A stretch of 64,000 nt of DNA from Phyllobacterium sp. 628 (GCF_014189505.1 NZ_CP050301.1:3169501-3233500); one strand, 5' to 3'. Shown: positions 47,723-57,198, numbered from the stretch's first letter. Numbers and translations: made by a program. Notes: generated by a model from the sequence alone, not told the origin.

Positions 47723-48682
47723 CTAACCGCCGAAGGCAAAGGCCTGATCGCCAATGAGGCGACGACGCAGCCATGCCGAAAATTGATCCACTGCAATGAT
47801 CGTCACGAACAGAAGCAGGATGATTGCAAGCGTCTTTGCCTGATGACCGCGGCCAATCGACAGACGCAGTTCCTCACCAATGCCGCCGCCGCCGACGGCA
47901 CCAATAATGGTCGAGGCGCGGACATTGATCTCAAGCCGCAACAGCGCATAGGACATGAAGTTTGGCATGACCTGCGGAACAATGCCGAAGCCGACACGCT
48001 CTATCCAGTTGGCACCGACCGCACGCAAGCCTTCGTCAGCTTTCATGTCAGCATTTTCAACGACTTCGAAGAATAGCTTGCCGAGCGCCCCGATGGTGTG
48101 AATGCCAACGGCAAACATTGCCGGGATCGGCCCCAATGACAGGATGGCAGCAAAAAAGCCGGCAATGACGATTTCCGGAAAGGCGCGCAGGATTTCCATG
48201 TAGCGCCGCGCTACAAAACGAATCAGCCGGTTCTTCACCAGATTTTTGGCGGCGGCAAAACAGATCATGAAACCGAAGATGAAACCCACCAGCGTCGCAA
48301 GGATCGCAATATTCAGGGTTTCGAGCATCTTGTAGAAATATTCGGGCATGTAGAACCCGCTGAACAGATAGACCCGTCCTTCGGGATAATCATATTTCAG
48401 GCTTCCGTCGAAATAGGGCGACGGCAGATCGAACATGGCGCGCCAGACTTCCCAGCCATCGCGCGGTATCAGGTCACCCGCAAAATCAAAAAGATGTGGC
48501 AGGCGGTCAAAGAATTTGCCCGCGTTGGATTCATTGGCAAACCACAGGGATCCCGTGATGGTTACCAAGAGGCCAATAGCGATAATCCAGCTATAGGCAC
48601 GGCGACGGCCCGCAAGCTCCTGCCAATGCCTTTCGATCTGGATACCGTCTGACGACAGCTCCGCGGGCGCAGTTCGGCTCAT
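47723..48682 (-). CDS. phnE: phosphonate ABC permease PhnE
   Basis: 319 residues from the ATG at 48682 (AAGGA about 9 bases upstream; a TTG at 48709 is less likely). TM1 near residue 40-58; a short periplasmic loop; then four more hydrophobic spans. EAA loop is EGLRAVGANWIERVGFGIVPQ. Typical PhnE size. It pairs with the longer PhnE encoded next. Confidence 0.88.
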   Translation of the reverse strand: MSRTAPAELSSDGIQIERHWQELAGRRRAYSWIIAIGLLVTITGSLWFANESNAGKFFDRLPHLFDFAGDLIPRDGWEVWRAMFDLPSPYFDGSLKYDYPEGRVYLFSGFYMPEYFYKMLETLNIAILATLVGFIFGFMICFAAAKNLVKNRLIRFVARRYMEILRAFPEIVIAGFFAAILSLGPIPAMFAVGIHTIGALGKLFFEVVENADMKADEGLRAVGANWIERVGFGIVPQVMPNFMSYALLRLEINVRASTIIGAVGGGGIGEELRLSIGRGHQAKTLAIILLLFVTIIAVDQFSAWLRRRLIGDQAFAFGG

Positions 48683-48714
48683 TGCACACATCCTTCCAGG
48701 TGCCTTCAAACAAA

Positions 48715-48746
48715 ATCACGGCCAGATCCGAAGAACTGGCCGTGAT
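48715..48746 (-). terminator. hairpin between phnD and phnE
   Basis: ATCACGGCCAG-10 base loop-CTGGCCGTGAT (11-bp perfect stem), then TTTTG in the leftward direction. Such attenuators after binding-protein genes favour more binding protein than permease. Confidence 0.7.
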
Positions 48747-48760
48747 GATGACTGTCGGGC

Positions 48761-49675
48761 TTAGCCGCCGATCTGCGCTTTGCGTGCGTCGATGATTGGC
48801 TGATAGAACTGTGTGTTGACCTCGGTGTAGCTCTTGAAATCGCCGCCCATGGTTGCTGCGAAGCAAGCCGGGTCGCTCTTTGGCAGATCGAGCATAAACT
48901 TCTTGAATTTGGTCTTGAGGCTGTCGTCCAGTGATGTGCGGATAACGATTGGACCGTTCGGGATCAGTGGCGACTTCCAGAGTTCAACGAAATCCTTCAT
49001 GTCGATCAGACCTTTGTCGACCATCTTGCGCAGATTGCCTGACGTATAGCCTTCATCGAAAGAACCGACGCCGGAACCAAATGTCGTACCAGCATCGAAC
49101 TTGCCGTCCTTGACAGCGAGAACGAGGTTTTCATGACCGCCGCCAAAGCCGGTTTCGGAGAAATATTCCTTGACCGAGGTCTTGATGTCTTTTGGCAGGG
49201 ACGTCACAGGGATGAGATAGCCGGAAGTGGAATCCGGATCGGCAAAGCCGAGCTTCTTGCCCTTCATGTCGGCAAGCGTCTTGATGCCGCTGTCCTTGCG
49301 GGCAACCATGATCGAATAATAACCGGTTGCGCCATCGGTCTGAACAGTTGTCAGGATAGGCTCAACAGCCTTTGGATTGGTCAGGTAGATTTTGGCAAAG
49401 CCGGAAGCACCGAGCTCGGCATAATCGAGGGTACCGCCAAGCAGGCCCTGAATGACGCCATCATAATCCGTCGCCGGGAACAGCTTGACGTTCTTGACGC
49501 CGAGGACCTTCGGCAACTGATCGACAATGCACTGATAGTTGCGAAGACGGTCTGCTTCATTTTCACCGCCGATGATACCGACGCGAAATGTTTCGAGGTT
49601 TTCAGCGCGAGCCATCGAGCCTGCAAGCATGGCAGTGATTGCGATCGCACCCACAAGGGCTTTCTTGAGCAACAT
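48761..49675 (-). CDS. phnD: phosphonate ABC substrate-binding protein
   Basis: 304 residues from the ATG at 49675 (AGGAG upstream). A signal peptide ends at about residue 24 (SMARA). FRVGIIGGENEADRLRNYQCIVDQLPKVLGV opens the fold. DYAELGASGFAKIYL, FADPDSTSGYLIP and FGSGVGSFDEGY are the ligand-pocket segments typical of PhnD. It delivers phosphonates in the periplasm to the PhnE permease. Confidence 0.93.
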   Translation of the reverse strand: MLLKKALVGAIAITAMLAGSMARAENLETFRVGIIGGENEADRLRNYQCIVDQLPKVLGVKNVKLFPATDYDGVIQGLLGGTLDYAELGASGFAKIYLTNPKAVEPILTTVQTDGATGYYSIMVARKDSGIKTLADMKGKKLGFADPDSTSGYLIPVTSLPKDIKTSVKEYFSETGFGGGHENLVLAVKDGKFDAGTTFGSGVGSFDEGYTSGNLRKMVDKGLIDMKDFVELWKSPLIPNGPIVIRTSLDDSLKTKFKKFMLDLPKSDPACFAATMGGDFKSYTEVNTQFYQPIIDARKAQIGG

Positions 49676-49756
49676 GACTATCTCTCCTGTCAAAGCATTC
49701 TAAGTTTTCTTGATCTGTCTTGGGCCCGTAACGTGGGCAAGGCGATCCGTTTGCGC

Positions 49757-50590
49757 TTAACGCGCGGCCAAAATGGCTTCCAATTCAGGGATTGGTGTCG
49801 GCGCATGACGCGCAATGCTGGTCGATGTGATAGCTTCCGAGAAAGCGTCCTTCAGACCATCCGCGCCGTAGATACGGCGTGCCGCAGACTCTGTCAGATC
49901 ATCGGGCGTTCCATCGAAAACCACCTTGCCGCCCTGCATACCGATGATGCGCTCGCAAAAATGCCGCGCCGTATCGAGTGTATGCAGATTGGTGATGACC
50001 GTCAGACCTTCCTTTTCATTGATGTCACGCAATGACTCCATCACCACCTGCGCATTGCGCGGGTCGAGTGAAGCAATCGGTTCGTCTGCAAGGATGACTT
50101 TGGGATTTTGCATCAGTGCGCGGGCGATGGCGACGCGCTGTTGCTGTCCGCCGGAGAGTGTTCCGGCCCGCTGCAATGCGGTTTTGGCAATATCAAGCCG
50201 TTCGAGTGCGGCGATCGCCATGGCACGTTCTTCACGCGAGAAAATGCCAAGAAGACTTTTGATCGTGGACCGGTGGTTAAGTCGTCCAAGAAGGACATTC
50301 GTCAGGACATCAAGGCGGGGTACGAGATTAAACTGCTGGAAGATCATGGCACAGTCGCGTTGCCATGTTCGCAGCGCCGACCCGTTGAGTTTCGCAACAT
50401 CCTTGCCTTCAAAGATGATGGAGCCTTCAGACGGGTCAATCAACCGGTTGATCATGCGCAACAATGTCGACTTGCCGGCACCCGAGCGGCCGATGACCCC
50501 AACCATCTGGCCCTGCGGAATTTCAACATTGACGTTGTCGATGGCAATATTATTGCCAAAGCGACGCGTCACGTTTTCAATCTTCAGCAT
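49757..50590 (-). CDS. phnC: phosphonate ABC ATPase
   Basis: 277 residues from the ATG at 50590 (AGGAA 8 bases upstream). Walker [12 protein letters not shown], signature [15 protein letters not shown], Walker [13 protein letters not shown] and H-loop [12 protein letters not shown]. It powers import by the PhnDE system. A ~100 base gap separates it from the transferase gene and may hold a further promoter. Confidence 0.93.
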   Translation of the reverse strand: MLKIENVTRRFGNNIAIDNVNVEIPQGQMVGVIGRSGAGKSTLLRMINRLIDPSEGSIIFEGKDVAKLNGSALRTWQRDCAMIFQQFNLVPRLDVLTNVLLGRLNHRSTIKSLLGIFSREERAMAIAALERLDIAKTALQRAGTLSGGQQQRVAIARALMQNPKVILADEPIASLDPRNAQVVMESLRDINEKEGLTVITNLHTLDTARHFCERIIGMQGGKVVFDGTPDDLTESAARRIYGADGLKDAFSEAITSTSIARHAPTPIPELEAILAAR

Positions 50591-50688
50591 AGGCCAATTC
50601 CTGTTGGTATTGCCCTGTCCTAGAATGGTTGTGTGAAGTTGCGATGGCACTTTTGTTGCACTTGCGTGACAACTGTGGGTAGCTTTAC

Positions 50689-51303
50689 TCAGCCCGAATG
50701 TTTTTCCAGAAATGCCTCGATATCCAGAGTGCGGAAATCATCGAGCGCGCCGCGCAGCCGGGCATGATCCCAGTCCCACCAGGCCAGTGTTTGCAGGCGT
50801 TCTGCAATCTTTTTGTCGAACCTGTCGCGGATTTTGCGCGCGGGAACACCACCAACAATCGTGTAGGGATCGACATCGCGTGAAACCACAGCCCCGGCTC
50901 CGATCACGGCCCCATCGCCCACACTCACACCCGGCAAAACCGTCGCCCCATGGCCGATCCAGACATCGTGACCGATACGCACCTGATTGGCACGGCGCCA
51001 TTCGAAGAATGACTCCTCCACCCCCGCATCATCCCAGTAGTCGCCGGCACGGTAGGTAAAGTGGTGCAATGTTGCGCGCCAGGTCGGATGGTTGGTGGCA
51101 TTGATGCGGACACTGGCAGCTATATTGGCGAACTTGCCAATCGTCGCGCACCACACTGCTCCATCCTGCATGATGTAGGAATAATCGTCGAGTTTGGTCT
51201 CACTGATGCGGCAACGCTCGGAGATCTCCGTATAACGGCCGAGTTCGCAGTCTTCGACCGCTGCAGTGGCGTGAATGAGCGGGGTTTCAGAAAGCCGTGT
51301 CAT
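50689..51303 (-). CDS. hexapeptide-repeat acyltransferase of phosphonate metabolism
   Basis: 204 residues. Left-handed beta-helix repeats ([55 protein letters not shown], residues ~110-165) of xenobiotic-acetyltransferase type, with [32 protein letters not shown] ahead. This subfamily occurs almost only in phn clusters. It may N-acylate aminophosphonates, the job PhnO does elsewhere; that is inference. It overlaps phnL by 4 bases. Confidence 0.8.
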   Translation of the reverse strand: MTRLSETPLIHATAAVEDCELGRYTEISERCRISETKLDDYSYIMQDGAVWCATIGKFANIAASVRINATNHPTWRATLHHFTYRAGDYWDDAGVEESFFEWRRANQVRIGHDVWIGHGATVLPGVSVGDGAVIGAGAVVSRDVDPYTIVGGVPARKIRDRFDKKIAERLQTLAWWDWDHARLRGALDDFRTLDIEAFLEKHSG

Positions 51304-52007
51304 GCTGCCTCGCTCGTCACTGCAAATGCCGTAACGTCGATGATCCGGTCGGCCACAGCCTCCCGCACATCTTCATCATGGAAAATACCGAGCATCGCAG
51401 TGCCCGCCGCCTTCTTGGCGCGGATCATAGATACGACAACTTCGCGATTTTTCGCATCGAGCGATGCCGTGGGTTCGTCCAGCAGCAGGATAGGATGGTC
51501 CGTGATAAAACCGCGCGCAATATTGACGCGCTGCTGCTCACCACCGGAAAAAGTTGCTGGCGGAAGCGACCAAAGCCGCTCCGGCAGGTTCAATCCAGCC
51601 AGCAATTTGGCTGCCTTGTCGCGCGCTTCCGCGCGGTCAACGCCACGTGCAACCAAAGGTTCGGCAACCACGTCCCATGCGGAAACGCGCGGAACAGTGC
51701 GCAGGAACTGGCTGACATAACCAATCATGTCACGGCGCACGCCAAGGACCGTACGTGGATCGGCAGTAGCAAGATCAACGAGACGATCCCCATAGGGCAC
51801 GATGATCTGGCCCTGATCGACAGCATAATTGCCATAAACCATTTTCAGGATCGAGCTTTTGCCGGCACCGGAAGGGCCGCCAAGAACAGCGCATTCGCCC
51901 GCCTTGATGGAGAACGAGACATTTGCCACCACCGGCAAACGGATACCGTCACGCAAATGCATGGTGAAGCTTTTGGCGACATCGGAAACAACGAGAGGTG
52001 TCGGCAT
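51300..52007 (-). CDS. phnL: C-P lyase ABC-type protein PhnL
   Basis: 235 residues. Walker A GGPSGAGKSSILK, signature FSGGEQQRVNIARGF, Walker B ILLLDEPTASLD. PhnL is a soluble ABC protein needed for C-P bond cleavage, stacking on PhnK on the core complex rather than transporting. It lies nine bases downstream of phnK. Confidence 0.92.
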   Translation of the reverse strand: MPTPLVVSDVAKSFTMHLRDGIRLPVVANVSFSIKAGECAVLGGPSGAGKSSILKMVYGNYAVDQGQIIVPYGDRLVDLATADPRTVLGVRRDMIGYVSQFLRTVPRVSAWDVVAEPLVARGVDRAEARDKAAKLLAGLNLPERLWSLPPATFSGGEQQRVNIARGFITDHPILLLDEPTASLDAKNREVVVSMIRAKKAAGTAMLGIFHDEDVREAVADRIIDVTAFAVTSEAA

Positions 52008-52016
52008 GATGCGGTC

Positions 52017-52799
52017 CTAGACTTGCAGGATGGAAGAAACGAGAAGCTGGGTATACGGCGCCTGTGGATCATCAAGCACCCGGTCGGTCAGACCGGTTTC
52101 GACGACGTGACCGTCTTTCATCACCATCATCCGGTGTGACAGAAGCCGGGCAACGGCAAGATCGTGCGTTACCACAATGGCTGCCAAACCGAGGTCACTG
52201 ACCAGCCCGCGCAACAGATCGAGAAGACGCGCTTGCACCGAGACGTCCAGCCCGCCGGTCGGCTCATCCATAAACACCAGACGCGGGTTGGTGACGAGAT
52301 TGCGCGCAATCTGCAAGCGCTGACGCATACCACCCGAAAAATCGCGTGGCTGATCATCGATACGGTCAGAGGCAATTTCGACCCGCCCGAGCCAGTCGGT
52401 CGCCGTGGCACGGATATTGCCATAGTGCCGGTCGCCGATGGCCATCAATCGTTCACCAACATTTGCCCCGGCTGATACGGTCATGCGCAGGCCGTCAGCC
52501 GGGTTCTGGTGGACAAAGCCCCAGTCCGTCCGCATCAGAAAGCGCCGCTCTGCCTCGCTCAACCGGTAGAGGTCGCGGTACTGGCCGTCACGCATGCGGT
52601 ATTCCACCGAACCTGCGGATGGCGCCAGACGCGTTGCCAGACAATTGAGCAATGTCGTTTTGCCGGAGCCGGATTCGCCAACAACTGCAAGCACTTCGCC
52701 CGGCCACAGATCGAACGAGACATTCTGGCAGCCAATACGGCTTCCGTAGAATTTCGACAGGTCCTTGACCTTCAGGAGTGGTGTATCGTTCGTATTCAT
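52017..52799 (-). CDS. phnK: C-P lyase ABC-type protein PhnK
   Basis: 260 residues. Walker A GESGSGKTTLL, signature FSGGMRQRLQIARNL, Walker B LVFMDEPTGGLD. PhnK binds PhnJ of the core complex. Overlaps phnJ by 4 bases. Confidence 0.93.
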   Translation of the reverse strand: MNTNDTPLLKVKDLSKFYGSRIGCQNVSFDLWPGEVLAVVGESGSGKTTLLNCLATRLAPSAGSVEYRMRDGQYRDLYRLSEAERRFLMRTDWGFVHQNPADGLRMTVSAGANVGERLMAIGDRHYGNIRATATDWLGRVEIASDRIDDQPRDFSGGMRQRLQIARNLVTNPRLVFMDEPTGGLDVSVQARLLDLLRGLVSDLGLAAIVVTHDLAVARLLSHRMMVMKDGHVVETGLTDRVLDDPQAPYTQLLVSSILQV

Positions 52800-53689
52800 T
52801 CTGCTGCCTCCACAGTCTTCGCCGCAGTTTCTGCCGCGAGCGCACCGCGATGCCCCTTGGCTTGCCGGTCTTCACAAAAATCCGTATCCGAACAGACAAA
52901 CATGCTGCCACCTTTGTCATCAAGAATGACCTCGTCCAGATAGCTTCCCTTGGCCCCGCACAAGGCGCAAGGCTCCGTGAATGTCTGGATTTCGAAGGGA
53001 TGATCCTCAAAGTCGAGGCTGACAACTTCCGTATAGGGTGGAACAGCATAGATGCGCTTTTCACGCCCTGCGCCAAACAGCTGGAGAGCTGGCGACATGT
53101 GCATTTTCGGATTGTCAAATTTCGGCGTGGGCGATGGATCCATCACATAACGCCCCTCCACTTTCACCGGATAGGCATAGGTGGTGGCGATATGGCCGTG
53201 GCGGGCAATGTCCTCGTACAGTTTGACATGCATCAGGCCGTATTCTTCCAGCGCATGCATCTTGCGCGTTTCAGTTTCGCGCGGCTCGAGAAAGCGCAGA
53301 GGCTCGGGGATGGGCACCTGATAGACAAGGATTTGCCCTTCCTGCAGCTGCGCTTCCGGGATGCGGTGGCGCGTCTGGATAATCGTCGCATCAGTTGTTT
53401 TGGTCGTTACCGCAACATTGGCAACCTTCTGGAAAAAGGCCCGGATCGACACCGCATTGGTCGTATCGTCAGCACCCTGATCGATCACCTTCAACGTATC
53501 ATCCGGCCCAAGCACCGCAGCCGTAACCTGCACGCCGCCCGTACCCCAGCCGTAAGGCATTGGCATTTCGCGCGAGGCAAACGGCACCTGATAACCGGGA
53601 ATGGCAATGGCCTTGAGAATAGCCCGGCGGATCATCCGCTTGGTCTGCTCATCCAGATAGGCAAAATTGTAGGTCGCTAGATCGGTCAT
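52796..53689 (-). CDS. phnJ: C-P lyase radical SAM enzyme PhnJ
   Basis: 297 residues from the ATG at 53689 (GAGG about 10 bases upstream). CALC, 21 residues, C, 5 residues, C: exactly the spacing of the three Fe-S ligands and the catalytic Cys of PhnJ. It breaks the C-P bond of ribose 1-alkylphosphonate 5-phosphate. LPYGWGTGG-like MPYGWGTGGVQVT is also diagnostic. A small gene on the opposite strand lies between it and phnI. Confidence 0.95.
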   Translation of the reverse strand: MTDLATYNFAYLDEQTKRMIRRAILKAIAIPGYQVPFASREMPMPYGWGTGGVQVTAAVLGPDDTLKVIDQGADDTTNAVSIRAFFQKVANVAVTTKTTDATIIQTRHRIPEAQLQEGQILVYQVPIPEPLRFLEPRETETRKMHALEEYGLMHVKLYEDIARHGHIATTYAYPVKVEGRYVMDPSPTPKFDNPKMHMSPALQLFGAGREKRIYAVPPYTEVVSLDFEDHPFEIQTFTEPCALCGAKGSYLDEVILDDKGGSMFVCSDTDFCEDRQAKGHRGALAAETAAKTVEAAE

Positions 53690-53775
53690 TGTATCGTAAC
53701 CTCGCAAAGGCCAGATTGATCATTCTCTCGGAGGATGGGGGGCTTTCTGGCATCGAAAAGAGGGGATGAGAGGCT

Positions 53776-53970
53776 TTGCAAACCACATCTTTGTTCTCGG
53801 CCGGAAGCGGTTACGGCTTCAGCTTCATTCTGGCCATCGCCGCCTTCATAATCTTTGCCAACAGAGTGTGGCCTGGCAAAAACGGAGGTAGCGGCATAAC
53901 CATTGAGCTTACAGGCGACAGTTCCGATAGCGGGAGTGACGGTGGCGGTGATGGCGGTGGAGGAGATTAA
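53776..53970 (+). CDS. small membrane protein with Gly/Asp tail, antisense in the phn operon
   Basis: 64 residues from a TTG at 53776 with GAGAGG just upstream. One TM span (GFSFILAIAAFIIFANRVW, residues ~14-32), then a basic turn and a C-terminus of alternating Gly, Asp and Ser (SDSGSDGGGDGGGGD). Small proteins of this shape are frequent in Rhizobiales. It lies opposite to the operon and its end touches the phnI stop. An overlapping leftward frame is less protein-like. Function unknown. Confidence 0.5.
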   Translation: MQTTSLFSAGSGYGFSFILAIAAFIIFANRVWPGKNGGSGITIELTGDSSDSGSDGGGDGGGGD

Positions 53971-53972
53971 CA

Positions 53973-55079
53973 TCATTCCGCTGCCTCTTTGGTTTCTTCG
54001 CCTTCCAGCCGGTTACGTTCGTGCTCAGCGCGCATACGGCGAATGAGATCGAGTTCGGCCTGAAAATCCACATAATGCGGCAGTTTCAGATGTTCGACGA
54101 AGCCCGTCGACTGCACGTTGTCACTGTGGGAAATGACGAATTCTTCGTCCTGTGCGGTGGCGGTAATGTCTTCGCCAAGCTCCCTCGCCCGCAAAGCCCG
54201 GTCACATAGTGACATCGACATGGCTTTGCGTTCGCTCTGACCAAAGACGAGGCCATAGCCACGTGTGAACTGCGGTGGCTGCTTGGACGATCCTTTGAAT
54301 TGGTTGACCATCTGGCATTCGGTGACGCGGATGGAGCCGAGTGTCAGCGGAAAATCAAGTTCTGCAACCTCCAGTTCCACCTCGACCTCGCCGATACGGA
54401 TTTCACCGACAAAGGGATGGCTGCGGGCATAACCACGCTGGGTTGAATAGGCGAGCCCAAGCAGGAACCCTTCGTCGCCACGCGCCAGTGCCTGCAAGCG
54501 CAAATCCCGTTCCAGCGGGAAGGTCAGCGGCTCGCGCGTCAGATCGCCAGCGACAGCACCTTCCGGCAATTCCCCGTCTTCCTCGATCATGCCGCCATGG
54601 CCGAGAATGTCAGTCACACGCGGTGTCGGAACATCCGGTTCGTCGCGCTGCTCAGGGGCTTCAATCGGCGTGTCGTCTGCCAATTCTGGATCAAGCAAGC
54701 GGTGGGTATAGTCGAATGTCGGACCCAGCAACTGGCCACCGGGCAGATCCTTGAAGGTCGCCGAAATCCGCCGTTCGATCCGCATCTGCGCCGTTTCGAG
54801 CGACTTTGTGTAGCCAAACCGGGCCAAGGTAGTGCGATAGGCACGCACGAGAAAGATTGCCTCAATCAGATCGCCGCGTGCCTGCTTGATGGCCAACGCG
54901 GCCAATTCCGGATCATACAGCGAACCTTCAGCCATGACCCGGTCGACGGCCAGTGACATCTGCTCAACGATTTGATCGAGCTGAATAGACGCAACATCCC
55001 GGTCGCCGCGCCGCCTGTCAGCCAGCAGCTTGTGTGCATTACGAATGGCGGCCTCACCGCCTTTGACTGCAACATACAT
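53973..55079 (-). CDS. phnI: C-P lyase core subunit PhnI
   Basis: 368 residues. MYVAVKGGEAAIRNAHKLLADRRRGDRDVASIQLDQIVEQMSLAVDRVMAEGSLYDPELAALAIKQARGD is the conserved start; the centre has AYSTQRGYARSHPFVGEIRIGEVEVE and the end EEFVISHSDNVQSTGFVEHLKLPHYVDFQAEL. PhnI is the nucleosidase that swaps adenine of ATP for the phosphonate, in the PhnGHIJ complex. Starts three bases after phnH's stop. Confidence 0.95.
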   Translation of the reverse strand: MYVAVKGGEAAIRNAHKLLADRRRGDRDVASIQLDQIVEQMSLAVDRVMAEGSLYDPELAALAIKQARGDLIEAIFLVRAYRTTLARFGYTKSLETAQMRIERRISATFKDLPGGQLLGPTFDYTHRLLDPELADDTPIEAPEQRDEPDVPTPRVTDILGHGGMIEEDGELPEGAVAGDLTREPLTFPLERDLRLQALARGDEGFLLGLAYSTQRGYARSHPFVGEIRIGEVEVELEVAELDFPLTLGSIRVTECQMVNQFKGSSKQPPQFTRGYGLVFGQSERKAMSMSLCDRALRARELGEDITATAQDEEFVISHSDNVQSTGFVEHLKLPHYVDFQAELDLIRRMRAEHERNRLEGEETKEAAE

Positions 55080-55082
55080 GGC

Positions 55083-55694
55083 TCAGGCCTCCGTCTTTCT
55101 GATACGCGTCGTGCGTGGCAATGCGGCAAGCGCATTTTTTCCAGCGAAGATCAGATCAACCCCGCGCGGGAAAGCCGCACGATTGGCAGTCCACTGATCG
55201 ATGAACATTTTCGGCAACTGGCTGGGAGAAAAGGACTTGGCATCTTTTATCCCCGGCCCTTCCAGGGTCAGCGTTTCCGCGCCGTTGAATCCATCGGTCT
55301 GCAGGATCAGCGTGGTTGAGCGATCCGGATATTCTGCTGTGCCCTTGCAGAAAGATTCAAGCGACGGCATCGCCGCGATATCACTGATCAGGACAAAGTC
55401 AGCCTCGGATGGTTCAGTTGTCAGTTCCAGACCCGTATGGAATTTCAACCAGCCAATGGCAGCGGGCGAATTGGCAATGGCGCGGTCGCACCACACGGTC
55501 GCATCATGGTCAAACAGCGTCGCTGCAATCGAACCGGCCAAAGCCGATAGCGGCGCTGGCGGCGTACAGAGCGGATCAATTTCGACGATCCTGCCCGGAT
55601 TGGCCATGGCGTCCATCAAGGCGCGAAAAATGCTCTGCGCGTTCAGGACACTATCGCTGAAGCCGCCTTCAAAAGCCTGTGTTTCGGTAAGCAT
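55083..55694 (-). CDS. phnH: C-P lyase core subunit PhnH
   Basis: 203 residues. FSDSVLNAQSIFRALMDAMANPGRI opening and LRQDGFNGAETLTLEGPGI-like LQTDGFNGAETLTLEGPGIKD with FPRGVDLIFAGKNALAALPRTTRI at the end are characteristic. Structural part of the PhnGHIJ complex. Shares one base with phnG. Confidence 0.93.
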   Translation of the reverse strand: MLTETQAFEGGFSDSVLNAQSIFRALMDAMANPGRIVEIDPLCTPPAPLSALAGSIAATLFDHDATVWCDRAIANSPAAIGWLKFHTGLELTTEPSEADFVLISDIAAMPSLESFCKGTAEYPDRSTTLILQTDGFNGAETLTLEGPGIKDAKSFSPSQLPKMFIDQWTANRAAFPRGVDLIFAGKNALAALPRTTRIRKTEA

Positions 55695-56182
55695 CAGTCA
55701 TCACCCCGTACCATTGTGAAAAAGTCGACTTTGGTTGCAGCGGTTTCGGCTCGTGTTGCTTCCTGCTCCTGCTTAAGGCGATTGGCGATTGGCTCAAGCA
55801 CACCCTGCTGCACGTCTTGCCGGCATTCCGGCCGCTGCCACAGCGCATCAAAAACTGCCGCCAACCGTACCTTTTCGCGGTGCCGTCCAAGTGCATAAGC
55901 ATGACCAACCGAGCCATTGCCGAGCCGGACGGTTGCCCGCGTCACTGTCGCCTCGCCTAGATTGAAAGGCGCTCCGCCACCACCTATACGCCCGCGCAGC
56001 ATGACGAGGCCCGTTTCCGGTCCGCGCAATGTCTCAACATCGGGCTTATCGCTCCATTCAGCCCAGAAGGCCGCTATTTCCTGCGCTGTTGCCTGCGCAA
56101 GCAAAGCCATGGCAGCTTTGCGCTGCAGGTCCGGCGCGCCTCCGGTTTGGGTGGACTGGGTGTTTTCTTTGATCATTGACAT
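55694..56182 (-). CDS. phnG: C-P lyase core subunit PhnG
   Basis: 162 residues. RGRIGGGGAPFNLGEATVTRATVRL and VGHAYALGRHREKVRLAAVFDAL are the conserved blocks. First gene of the leftward phn operon, divergent from phnF with a shared control region. Confidence 0.93.
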   Translation of the reverse strand: MSMIKENTQSTQTGGAPDLQRKAAMALLAQATAQEIAAFWAEWSDKPDVETLRGPETGLVMLRGRIGGGGAPFNLGEATVTRATVRLGNGSVGHAYALGRHREKVRLAAVFDALWQRPECRQDVQQGVLEPIANRLKQEQEATRAETAATKVDFFTMVRGDD

Positions 56183-56193
56183 CTCGCTCAGAT

Positions 56194-56221
56194 TTGTCTA
56201 TTTATCTATACAACTAGACAA
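56194..56221. promoter_or_regulatory. candidate PhnF operator
   Basis: TTGTCTA-N14-TAGACAA, an inverted repeat, with a smaller TCTA-N6-TAGA nested inside. It overlaps the -10 of the phnG promoter, a sound position for a GntR/HutC-type repressor. Confidence 0.6.
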
Positions 56222-56252
56222 TAAACCTACCTATAAATCCCGTCAATGACAG
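56218..56252 (-). promoter_or_regulatory. phnG promoter with possible Pho-box half-site
   Basis: Leftward: TTGACG (56246-56241), 17-base spacer, TATTGT (56223-56218). CTGTCAT (56252-56246), half of a rhizobial PHO box, overlaps the -35; the second half is not convincing. Confidence 0.55.
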
Positions 56253-56266
56253 GAGCATGACAAAGC

Positions 56267-57013
56267 GTGACATCTGCACGATTCATCACCCGCAACAGTG
56301 GCGTTGCGATCTGGCGCCAGATTGCCGACCAGATACGCAGCGATATCACGGTGGGGAAAATGCCGAGCGGCACAAAATTGCCACCGGAAATCACGCTGGC
56401 GGAACGGTTTTCCGTCAATCGCCATACGATTCGCAGTGCCATCGCCGCGCTTACCAAGGAAGGTGTTCTACGCGCAGAACAGGGGCGCGGCACATTCGTG
56501 GCAAACAGCAAGAAGCTCATCTACCGCATTGGCGAACGCACGCGCTTTTCCGAAATTCTATCAACGCAGGTTCGGGAAACCAAAGGCATATTGCTCGGTC
56601 ACCGCGTCGAGGAGCCGTCCGAAGAAGTAGCAGGCGCTCTTGGAATGACGGCTGGTCAGGTTATCAGGATTGACTCCATGCATACGGCGGACAGCAATCC
56701 TGTCTCCTGCGCCACAGTATGGTTCGAAGCCGCGCGAGTGCCCAACATTGTCGAGGATTACCGGGCTTCTGGATCTATCACGGCCGCCCTCAAGGCCGCA
56801 GGCATTGATGATTATCTGCGCAAATCAACGATCATTGCAGCGCGTCACGCCGACGCCGAGGATTTGCGCCATTTGCGCCTATCGCCCGGCGCTATCGTTT
56901 TGGTGTCAACTGCCATCAACATCGATATGAATGGCCATCCCATCGAATATGCCAAGTCGCGTTTTGCTGCTGACCGTATGGAAATTGCGATTGATGGACG
57001 GTCGATGAGTTAA
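56267..57013 (+). CDS. phnF: GntR/HutC-family phosphonate regulator
   Basis: 248 residues from a GTG at 56267. N-terminal winged HTH (IWRQIADQIRSDITVGKMPSGTKLPPEITLAERFSVNRHTIRSAIAALTKEG, residues ~14-68), then a UTRA ligand-binding domain (FSEILSTQVRETKGILL...VEEPSEEVAGALGM). Divergent from phnG. It would repress the phn operon until a phosphonate or intermediate binds. It ends before a palindromic repeat. Confidence 0.9.
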   Translation: MTSARFITRNSGVAIWRQIADQIRSDITVGKMPSGTKLPPEITLAERFSVNRHTIRSAIAALTKEGVLRAEQGRGTFVANSKKLIYRIGERTRFSEILSTQVRETKGILLGHRVEEPSEEVAGALGMTAGQVIRIDSMHTADSNPVSCATVWFEAARVPNIVEDYRASGSITAALKAAGIDDYLRKSTIIAARHADAEDLRHLRLSPGAIVLVSTAINIDMNGHPIEYAKSRFAADRMEIAIDGRSMS

Positions 57014-57042
57014 CTCTCTGTAGTTAATTGCATGAGCTGTGA

Positions 57043-57165
57043 TGCGTGGTTCGACAAGCTCACCATGAGGGAGAGTGAGGATTGCGGGGAGTCATATTCT
57101 GCAACATCGATGATTAACGTTGCAGCCCAACCATTTCCCTCATGGTGAGCTTTTCGAACCACGCA
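57043..57165. repeat. palindromic intergenic repeat, copy 1
   Basis: About 123 bp with long inverted ends (TGCGTGGTTCGACAAGCTCA... and its near-complement). It lies between convergent phnF and the ParB-like gene. The arms carry a few mismatches compared with copy 2 at 61273. Confidence 0.85.
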
Positions 57166-57198
57166 CGATAGAAATGTCATTCAATCACGTCAGACAGA

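Noticed and set aside
50640..50670. GTTGCGAT and GTTGCAC half-sites before phnC resembling the phage operator
   Set aside because: Host region, no paired arm at the right spacing; probably chance.
53686..53976. Leftward 96-codon frame between phnI and phnJ
   Set aside because: Its sequence lacks protein-like patterns; the rightward TM/Gly-Asp frame on the other strand with GAGAGG is more convincing.
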